In this document: positions 1 through 5,381 of the stretch, piece by piece
Layout of the letters: each line of letters starts with the position of its first letter
How positions within the stretch are numbered: position 1 is the stretch's first letter
Source: Proteiniphilum sp. UBA4977
Lineage (GTDB): Bacteria; Bacteroidota; Bacteroidia; Bacteroidales; Dysgonomonadaceae
NCBI GenBank assembly: GCA_002398565.1
Contig: DGZP01000103.1
Span: forward strand, 1-5,381
Direction of reading: 5' to 3'
DNA length: 5,381 nucleotides
Notes under the pieces: generated by a model
Databases searched by the model: none
Told to the model about the DNA's origin: nothing
The model's input: only the letters and a program-made list of their open reading frames with translations
Made by a program: the position numbers and the translations under genes

Positions 1-489
1 GAATATGAAAAGGGAAGCAACGGATGGCAAGAACAGCTTTATATCCGGGAGGCTCGTCGCATGAAAAGCGACTACGTTATGACGCAGAAAAATTGCGAAC
101 GAATAGATGTCGTTGAGGATCCTGTGGGTATGGGAGCCTATGGTATGGATTCACACCATGTAAAACGATATGTCGATGCCAACGGTTTTGTGCAGAACGA
201 AGGGAACGTGGAAGCGCATGTCCCAAATCCTTATCCGATAAGCTATCGATCAATCGTTCCTAAAAAAGATGAATGCGAAAACCTACTGGTGCCCGTGTGC
301 TTAAGCGCAACCCATATTGCGTTTGGTTCAATTCGTATGGAACCCGTATTTATGGTACTGGGGCAATCCGCAGCAACGGCTGCATGCCAAGCAATAGACC
401 AAAGGAAGGCGGTACAGGATATTGACTATTCATTACTGAAAGAAAGACTGCTAAAGGACAAACAAGTATTGGAAATTGATATAAAGTAA
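1..489 (+). CDS. FAD-dependent oxidoreductase, C-terminal part (5' end outside window)
   Basis: The reading frame is open from the first base (GAA) to the TAA at 487-489, giving 162 residues. The ATG at 61 is internal, because conserved family sequence (LYIREARRM) lies before and across it. The fragment aligns without gaps to the end of the lipoprotein oxidoreductase at 3626-5269 at roughly 70% identity by hand count. Shared blocks are YIREARRM, DPVGMG-Y-MDSH, VQNEG, SIVPKK, HIAFGSIRMEPVFM and LGQSAATAAC. These are the substrate-domain and C-terminal FAD-contact regions of PF12831-like FAD-dependent oxidoreductases. The N-terminal dinucleotide-binding motif and any signal peptide are outside the window, so location is inferred from the paralogue, which is a lipoprotein. 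The gene ends 77 bases before the Tat-exported oxidoreductase on the same strand and is probably co-transcribed with it. The substrate is unknown. Confidence 0.9.
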   Translation, partial: EYEKGSNGWQEQLYIREARRMKSDYVMTQKNCERIDVVEDPVGMGAYGMDSHHVKRYVDANGFVQNEGNVEAHVPNPYPISYRSIVPKKDECENLLVPVCLSATHIAFGSIRMEPVFMVLGQSAATAACQAIDQRKAVQDIDYSLLKERLLKDKQVLEIDIK

Positions 490-499
490 TATAAATTTT

Positions 500-507
500 T
501 AATTTTG
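500..507 (+). promoter_or_regulatory. possible Bacteroidota-type -7 element (TAnnTTTG)
   Basis: TAATTTTG fits the TAnnTTTG consensus of the main sigma factor promoters in Bacteroidota. A TTG at 476-478 lies 21 bases upstream as a possible -33 element. The region is so AT-rich that a chance match is quite likely. If real, transcription would start inside the left arm of the hairpin at 507-546 and would give the gene at 567 its own promoter, with a transcript lacking the full hairpin. Confidence 0.2.
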
Positions 508-546
508 GGAATTATCTGGAGTTTTCTAAAGTTCTAGATAATTCCC
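507..546 (+). repeat. intergenic inverted repeat / RNA hairpin
   Basis: GGGAATTATCT (507-517) and AGATAATTCCC (536-546) are perfect 11-base inverted repeats. In + strand RNA the stem continues inward through G518-U535, G519-C534, A520-U533, G521-U532, U522-G531, U523-A530 and U524-A529 to a UCUA tetraloop, giving about 18 pairs. After one U-U mismatch, four A-U pairs (502-505 with 548-551) extend the base. The three wobble pairs would be A-C mismatches in the opposite strand, so the full hairpin belongs to + strand RNA. No clear U-run follows (UAAAUAUUUAG), so it is not a textbook intrinsic terminator. It could be a weak terminator, an RNA-stabilising or processing element between two operon genes, or a small repeat found elsewhere in the genome. 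Confidence 0.75.
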
Positions 547-566
547 TAAATATTTAGCCTAAAATC

Positions 567-3500
567 ATGGTTACACGAAGAGATTTCATCAAAACAACGG
601 CATTGGGAGGGACATTAATAGCAACAGGACAAATGTCAAATGCCCGTACAATTATCCATTCTGCAACAAAACCTGATTCTGGGTTCATTCAGGACAGTGA
701 AAAAAAAATACCTGTAATCAAAGATGTGGACATCATTGTTGTTGGGGGAACATCCGCAGCAGTTGCAGCAGCAGGAGCTGCTTCTAGAGCCGGAAGTAAA
801 GTCTTTCTCATTGCCCCATTATCATATTTGGGCGACGATGTATGCGGTTCATTTAGAATAATCTGCGACGACAATAAGAAACTTGACAATCCCTTGAGCA
901 AACGCCTCTTTCTGACGAGTAAAAACCCTACCCCTCTTTTTATAAAAACCGAACTCGAAAATGAATTAATTGATAACGATGTAGATTTTCTTTACAGCAG
1001 CTACGCCACGAATATTCTGGTTGATGAAAATGACGCCCCCTCTGGTATCGTTATTACTAACCGCTCCGGTCGTCAGGCTATAAGATGCAAGGCAATTCTT
1101 GACGCTACGCACACTGCATCGGTTGCCCGGGTTGCGGGTGTACGGTTTACGGACTTCAAAGCTGGAGAATATGCATTTAACTTTGTAACCGTTGGTAGTG
1201 AGCCACAAACCATCCCCGGTGCAAAACTGGAAAAAATTCCTTATGCAGTAACGATTAAAAACAAGCAGTTACCGGTTGTTCGCTATACGTTCCAGTTGCA
1301 TGTTAAAGATGATTCCTACGCCACTATTCAGGAAATTGAACAAACAATAAGGGATATGACATGGACGCCTGACCAAAGTGATAGTTCGGATATTCTTGAA
1401 TACATTCCTTTCGTTTCTATTCTATCAGAGTGTGAAAGTAGAGATAATATTTCCCACATGCAGGAACTAGCACTTGAGTCATTAAAACCCAAAGGTGTAA
1501 AAAATGTATGGGTTTTAAGCCCTTCAGCCCACGTCACAAACGAAACCGCGGAAAAGATAATGCAGCCGGTATTTGGAACTTCACTGGGAGTAATAGTGGG
1601 TGAAACAGCTGCAATGTATGCTAGAGATAATCGACTAAAAATGAACGCAAAAGTTCGCACTCCATCAACAAAAGGAAATAAGAAAGGAGAAATCAGGGAA
1701 TTGTTGAACCCGCTTCGACCAGACATGAACTGTGGCTTTGTCACTTCTTCAAACGATGTGTTACCTGTTTTGGGCAACTACGATATTGTTGTTGTAGGAG
1801 GAGGAACTGCGGGGGCACCTGCAGGGATATCAGCTGCAAGACAAGGAGCAAAAACACTGGTTCTTGAATACCTCCATGGATTGGGTGGGATTACAACCCT
1901 GGGTTTAATCGGACGATACTGGGATGGATACAGACAAGGATTCTCGTCAGAAGTGGACAAAGGAGTTCGTTCAATGGCTCCATTAGATCACCCTCGTCAA
2001 TTGAAAAACTGGAACAGCGATCACGTGTCCGATTGGAAACAGGAGTTTTTCCGTAAAGAACTCAGGATGGCGGGAGGTGATCTATGGTTTGGGACTTTGA
2101 GTTGTGGAGCACTGGTGACAAATAACACGATTTCGGGTGTTGTGATAGCCACATCCCACGGCAGGGGTATAGTTTTGTCGAAAATTGTTATTGACTGCAC
2201 AGGAAGTGCCGATGTTGCTATAGCTGCCGGAGCTGATTATAATTATACCGGCAAAAATGTTGCCGTGCAAGGTGCCGGCATGGGACATTGGAATCCAGGA
2301 GATTATTACAATAACAACGATTGGAACTTTGTGGACGATTCAGACGTTCTCGATATAAGTCGAGTGTATGTTCAAGCCAAGAAAAAAATTAACGGGCAGT
2401 ACGATTTGGTTAAGCTACCCCAGACAAGAGAAAGAAGGAGAATCATCGGAGAATATACCGTTTCAGTATACGATGTAATAAGCAAAAAGCGTTACCCGGA
2501 CACGATCTCATACCACAAGAGTTCGTTTGACACCCATGGAATGATTGTGGATCCCTATTTTATATTATCTCCACCTGAAGCAAGACATACAATATATGAT
2601 GCGGATGTTCCTTTAAGAGCATTGTTGCCCAAAGGATTGGATGGAATTATCGTCACAGGATTGGGGGCTAGCGCCGATCGCGATGCAATGCCTGTCATTC
2701 GGATGCAATCCTGTCTCCAGACCCAAGGATTTTCTGTTGGTATCCTAGCTGGAACAGCTGTAAGAGAGGGTAAAGCTGTTAGGGGAGTAAACCTAAAAAA
2801 GATTCAAAAGCATCTTGTTGAAATTGGAAATCTTCCGGATCGCATATTGAAAGAAAAACCTCACAAAGGATATAGCGACAAGGAATTTAGAGAAGCGGCA
2901 AGGAATTTAAGAGATAACTATAGCGGGTTGGAACTTTTACTGACAGATCATGAGAGATGCAGAAGAGCAGTAGAAAAGGAAATCATAAATACCACCTTAC
3001 AGGAACATCGAGTCATATATAGTTCGGTTTTGTGTATACTGGGTGACAATACTTATGCTTCCGTTCTGGCCAATGAAATCAATAAAAGTAACCTTTGGGA
3101 TAAGGGATGGGATTACACCGGCATGGGTCAATTCGGCCCATGCATGAGCAAAATAGACTCTTTGTTAATTGCATTGGGAAGCTGCCAAGACAGCAACTCT
3201 CTTCCTGTAATTCTGAAAAAAGCGTCAATCTTAGAACCAGAGAGCTCGTTTTCTCATTATAGAGCAATTGCAATTGCGTTAGGAGAGATAAAAAGCAGGG
3301 ATGCTGTTCCGGTTCTGTACGAACTCATTACAAAGCCAGGGATGCGTTTTCATCACATTTCATCTTTTAGAGATGCACGAAGAAAAACTGTTCCAGGATT
3401 AAACGACACCAGTGTGCGAAATGCTGCGTTGAAAGAAGTTCATCTGGCCTATGCCCTATTTGTTTGTGGTGACAAAAATGGACTGGGTAAAAGTATACTT

Positions 3501-3572
3501 AAAAGTTATGCTAATGGATTACAAGGACATTATGCACGCTTTGCCATCGACAAAGTTTATTCATCATTATAA
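567..3572 (+). CDS. Tat-exported tandem FAD-dependent oxidoreductase with C-terminal HEAT-like region
   Basis: A 1001-residue protein. It opens with a clear twin-arginine signal (TRRDFIK, residues 3-9, then a hydrophobic stretch; possible cleavage after SNA, residue 26), implying export of a folded, FAD-loaded enzyme to the periplasm. The first FAD module starts at residue 54, with IIVVGGTSAAVAAA (56-69), DATH (179-182) and a C-terminal block NVWVLSPSAHV (313-323). The second starts at 405 with IVVVGGGTAGAPAG, an acidic residue after strand two (E434), LGG (439-441), DCTGSADVA (543-551), RERRRIIGEY (621-630) and VIRMQ (710-714); these fit a PF12831-like oxidoreductase. From about residue 815 the protein is helical, with repeated patterns such as IALGEIKSRDAVPVL that resemble HEAT repeats and may bind a partner. 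The ATG is preceded in frame by a stop at 555-557, and the Tat motif at once follows it. Both neighbours are single-module homologues. Substrate and electron acceptor are unknown. Confidence 0.9.
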   Translation: MVTRRDFIKTTALGGTLIATGQMSNARTIIHSATKPDSGFIQDSEKKIPVIKDVDIIVVGGTSAAVAAAGAASRAGSKVFLIAPLSYLGDDVCGSFRIICDDNKKLDNPLSKRLFLTSKNPTPLFIKTELENELIDNDVDFLYSSYATNILVDENDAPSGIVITNRSGRQAIRCKAILDATHTASVARVAGVRFTDFKAGEYAFNFVTVGSEPQTIPGAKLEKIPYAVTIKNKQLPVVRYTFQLHVKDDSYATIQEIEQTIRDMTWTPDQSDSSDILEYIPFVSILSECESRDNISHMQELALESLKPKGVKNVWVLSPSAHVTNETAEKIMQPVFGTSLGVIVGETAAMYARDNRLKMNAKVRTPSTKGNKKGEIRELLNPLRPDMNCGFVTSSNDVLPVLGNYDIVVVGGGTAGAPAGISAARQGAKTLVLEYLHGLGGITTLGLIGRYWDGYRQGFSSEVDKGVRSMAPLDHPRQLKNWNSDHVSDWKQEFFRKELRMAGGDLWFGTLSCGALVTNNTISGVVIATSHGRGIVLSKIVIDCTGSADVAIAAGADYNYTGKNVAVQGAGMGHWNPGDYYNNNDWNFVDDSDVLDISRVYVQAKKKINGQYDLVKLPQTRERRRIIGEYTVSVYDVISKKRYPDTISYHKSSFDTHGMIVDPYFILSPPEARHTIYDADVPLRALLPKGLDGIIVTGLGASADRDAMPVIRMQSCLQTQGFSVGILAGTAVREGKAVRGVNLKKIQKHLVEIGNLPDRILKEKPHKGYSDKEFREAARNLRDNYSGLELLLTDHERCRRAVEKEIINTTLQEHRVIYSSVLCILGDNTYASVLANEINKSNLWDKGWDYTGMGQFGPCMSKIDSLLIALGSCQDSNSLPVILKKASILEPESSFSHYRAIAIALGEIKSRDAVPVLYELITKPGMRFHHISSFRDARRKTVPGLNDTSVRNAALKEVHLAYALFVCGDKNGLGKSILKSYANGLQGHYARFAIDKVYSSL

Positions 3573-3625
3573 ATAAAATAGTAAATCACACATTTTTTAA
3601 AGATTAAATTAAAAACGGAATCGTC

Positions 3626-5269
3626 ATGAAAAAATATGGATATTTAATGGGTATAGTGTTGCTGATCCTATTACAAGCGTGTGGAAATTCAGCCACCTAC
3701 AAAGCAGACGTCATTATTTACGGAGGAACTTCTGCCGCGGTAACTGCAGCTGTTGAGGTAATGCAAACCGGCAAGAAAGTCATAATCGTATCGCCGGATA
3801 TACATTTGGGTGGACTTTCTTCAGGCGGTCTGGGGTATACGGATACAGGCAACAAAGCCACCATTGGAGGGTTGTCCCGGGAGTTTTACCACAGGGTGTG
3901 GCTTCATTACAATGATTCGAACTCCTGGAAATGGGAAAGACACGAGGAATATGGCAACAAGGGACAGGGAACACCGGCTATGGATGGAGAAAACCGTACC
4001 ATGTGGATTTTTGAACCACACGTGGCGGAAAAAGTCTTTGAAGATTTTATCAGTGAGTACAACATTCCGATATATAGGGATGAGTGGTTGAATAGGGAAT
4101 CAGGGATAGTTACGAAAGAGGGTAAAATTGTTTCCTTTACCACACTCTCCGGCAAAACATTTGAGGGAAAAATGTTTATTGACGCTACCTATGAAGGAGA
4201 CCTGATGGCTAGTGCGAATATTAGTTATACAGTCGGGAGAGAAGCCTGTTCGGAATATAATGAACAATGGAACGGAGTACAGGCCGGTGTATATCACCAC
4301 GGGCATTATTTTAAATCCGACATTAGCCCTTATGTCATTCCGGACGATCCTAACAGTGGACTCTTACCTTATATTTCCAGTGAACCTATACAACCTAATT
4401 GTACGGGTGATGATAAGATTCAGGCTTACTGTTTCAGGTTGTGTATGAGTAATCACCCGGACAATCGGGTATCGTTTGAAAAACCGGAGAACTACGATCC
4501 GAAGAACTACGAACTGTTGGCACGTGTGTTTGAATCGGGCTGGGATGAATGGTTCAATAAGTATGACATGATTCCGAACCGTAAAACAGACACAAACAAT
4601 CACGGTCCGTTCAGTACCGATTTTATCGGGATGAATTATGATTACCCTGAGGCATCTTACGAAAGAAGAAAGGAGATCATCAAAGAACATGAGAATTATC
4701 AAAAAGGCTTGTTGTATTTTGTATCGACTGACAAACGGATACCCGAAGACGTCAGAAACGAAATGAGCAAGTGGGGCCTAGCCAAGGACGAATTTACGGA
4801 TAACGGTAACTGGCCGCATCAATTGTATATTCGTGAAGCAAGAAGAATGATTGGCCACTATGTAACCACTGAAAATGAAGTTCTTGGAAAGATAAACGTC
4901 AAAGACCCGGTAGGGATGGGATCTTATACCATGGATTCCCACAACATACAGCGATACGTGACTGGGGAAGGTTATGTACAAAATGAAGGTGACGTAGGCG
5001 TTCACCCGGGAAAACCGTACAAGATTTCGTATGGTTCCATTGTCCCTAAAAAGGAAGAATGTACCAACCTGCTGGTTCCTGTCTGTGTTTCGTCAAGCCA
5101 CATCGCTTTTGGCTCGATCCGCATGGAACCGGTATTTATGATTCTGGGCCAATCTGCAGCCACTGCTGCATGCATGGCAATAGATCGGAAAGAAGCAGTT
5201 CAGGATATTGATTACTCACTGTTAAAGGAAAAGTTGCTGAGTAAAAATCAAATACTTGAAATTGATTAA
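3626..5269 (+). CDS. lipoprotein FAD-dependent oxidoreductase
   Basis: A complete 547-residue single-module enzyme. The N-terminus is a type II signal peptide: MKK, a hydrophobic core (residues 7-16) and lipobox LQAC with Cys19 as the lipidated residue, so the mature protein should be anchored in a membrane facing the periplasm or cell surface. The FAD-binding fold begins at residue 28 (DVIIYGGTSAAVTAA; GGT at 33-35), followed by HLGGLSSGGLG (60-70), DATYEGDLMA (186-195), YIREARRM (401-408), DPVGMGSYTMDSH and the C-terminal block SSSHIAFGSIRMEPVFM with His492. The position after strand two where many FAD enzymes carry Glu is Ser56-Pro57. These features fit PF12831-like oxidoreductases. The gene lies 53 bases after the Tat-exported enzyme, with no hairpin between, and probably shares its transcript. 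The ATG places the signal peptide correctly; only a weak CGGA precedes it. The reaction is unknown. Confidence 0.93.
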   Translation: MKKYGYLMGIVLLILLQACGNSATYKADVIIYGGTSAAVTAAVEVMQTGKKVIIVSPDIHLGGLSSGGLGYTDTGNKATIGGLSREFYHRVWLHYNDSNSWKWERHEEYGNKGQGTPAMDGENRTMWIFEPHVAEKVFEDFISEYNIPIYRDEWLNRESGIVTKEGKIVSFTTLSGKTFEGKMFIDATYEGDLMASANISYTVGREACSEYNEQWNGVQAGVYHHGHYFKSDISPYVIPDDPNSGLLPYISSEPIQPNCTGDDKIQAYCFRLCMSNHPDNRVSFEKPENYDPKNYELLARVFESGWDEWFNKYDMIPNRKTDTNNHGPFSTDFIGMNYDYPEASYERRKEIIKEHENYQKGLLYFVSTDKRIPEDVRNEMSKWGLAKDEFTDNGNWPHQLYIREARRMIGHYVTTENEVLGKINVKDPVGMGSYTMDSHNIQRYVTGEGYVQNEGDVGVHPGKPYKISYGSIVPKKEECTNLLVPVCVSSSHIAFGSIRMEPVFMILGQSAATAACMAIDRKEAVQDIDYSLLKEKLLSKNQILEID

Positions 5270-5316
5270 AAAAACCATAACACTTTACAATAGTAACTAT
5301 TCATAAATAGAAGAAA

Positions 5317-5381
5317 ATGATTACTTTCCTAACGTCCCTGGCCATCCTTTTAGCCGGTTATATTTTTTATTCCAGATACCT
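5317..5381 (+). CDS. start of a membrane protein, possibly CstA-type carbon starvation protein (3' end outside window)
   Basis: An ATG at 5317 opens a frame that stays open for 21 codons to the window edge. It starts 47 bases after the previous stop, on the same strand, with an A-rich leader (AATAGAAGAAA) but no clear Shine-Dalgarno. The peptide begins MITFLTSLAILLAGYIFYSRY, a single hydrophobic segment ending in aromatic and basic residues. From memory this resembles the first helix of Bacteroidota CstA family proteins (peptide or pyruvate transporters), which often begin MI-F and have GY-Y-R/K at the end of helix one. Twenty-one residues are too few to be sure; any membrane protein remains possible. 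It may not belong to the oxidoreductase cluster functionally. Confidence 0.5.
   Translation, partial: MITFLTSLAILLAGYIFYSRY

Noticed and set aside
61..489. Treating the ATG at 61 as the start of a small stand-alone 142-residue gene
   Set aside because: The frame is open back to base 1 and the residues before the ATG (QLYIREARR) match the paralogue exactly, so the ATG is internal to a gene truncated by the window edge.
1328..1777. A 149-codon minus-strand open frame within the 1001-residue gene
   Set aside because: It is fully antisense to conserved FAD-module coding sequence and its peptide shows no recognisable domain, so it is a shadow of the real gene.
3573..3625. The T-run (TTTTTT) at about 3593 as an intrinsic terminator between the second and third oxidoreductase genes
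   Set aside because: No GC-containing stem precedes it, and no TAnnTTTG promoter follows, so continued transcription into the next gene is the simpler reading.
3810..4091. A 93-codon + strand open frame in a second frame inside the lipoprotein gene
   Set aside because: It overlaps a well-supported conserved coding region, has no family resemblance and low-complexity W/G/T composition; it is a frame shadow.
1..5269. Calling these proteins polysaccharide lyases (a name such as xanthan lyase that I recall being attached to some related database entries)
   Set aside because: The visible sequence shows nucleotide-binding folds and FAD-contact motifs, and nothing resembling a lyase catalytic domain.
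5286..5310. TACAAT at 5286-5291 as a promoter, and short inverted repeats (ATAGT-A-ACTAT, CTATT-CATA-AATAG) as a terminator after the lipoprotein gene
   Set aside because: The hexamer is a sigma-70 style match not expected to be used in Bacteroidota, and the 5-base AT-rich stems are within chance and lack a U-run.

Overview
The window looks like a chromosomal stretch from a member of the Bacteroidota. The evidence is AT-rich intergenic DNA, no strong Shine-Dalgarno sequences ahead of the starts, a short lipoprotein signal ending in LLQAC, and several exported FAD-dependent oxidoreductases of the PF12831-like type that are common in that phylum. This assignment rests on style and protein resemblance, not on a marker gene.

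All supported genes lie on the + strand. (1) Positions 1-489 hold the C-terminal 162 residues of an FAD-dependent oxidoreductase that begins upstream of the window. (2) Positions 490-566 form a 77-base gap with a long, nearly perfect hairpin (507-546). (3) Positions 567-3572 encode a 1001-residue protein with a twin-arginine signal, two successive FAD-binding oxidoreductase modules and a helical C-terminal region resembling HEAT repeats. (4) Positions 3626-5269 encode a complete 547-residue lipoprotein oxidoreductase; its C-terminal quarter is about 70% identical to gene 1 by hand count. (5) At 5317 a new reading frame opens with a hydrophobic N-terminus and runs off the window; it may be a CstA-type membrane protein.

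The three oxidoreductases form a compact same-strand cluster with gaps of 77 and 53 bases, probably an operon. All appear to act outside the cytoplasm: one by Tat export, one as a Sec-exported lipoprotein, and the truncated one presumably like its paralogue. A reasonable inference is a periplasmic or surface redox step on a small molecule or carbohydrate. The substrate cannot be read from this sequence, and no glycoside hydrolase, SusC/SusD, transporter or regulator is visible to narrow it down. The most unusual features are the two-module fusion, whose first module appears degenerate, the flanking pair of lipoprotein-type paralogues, and the intergenic hairpin.
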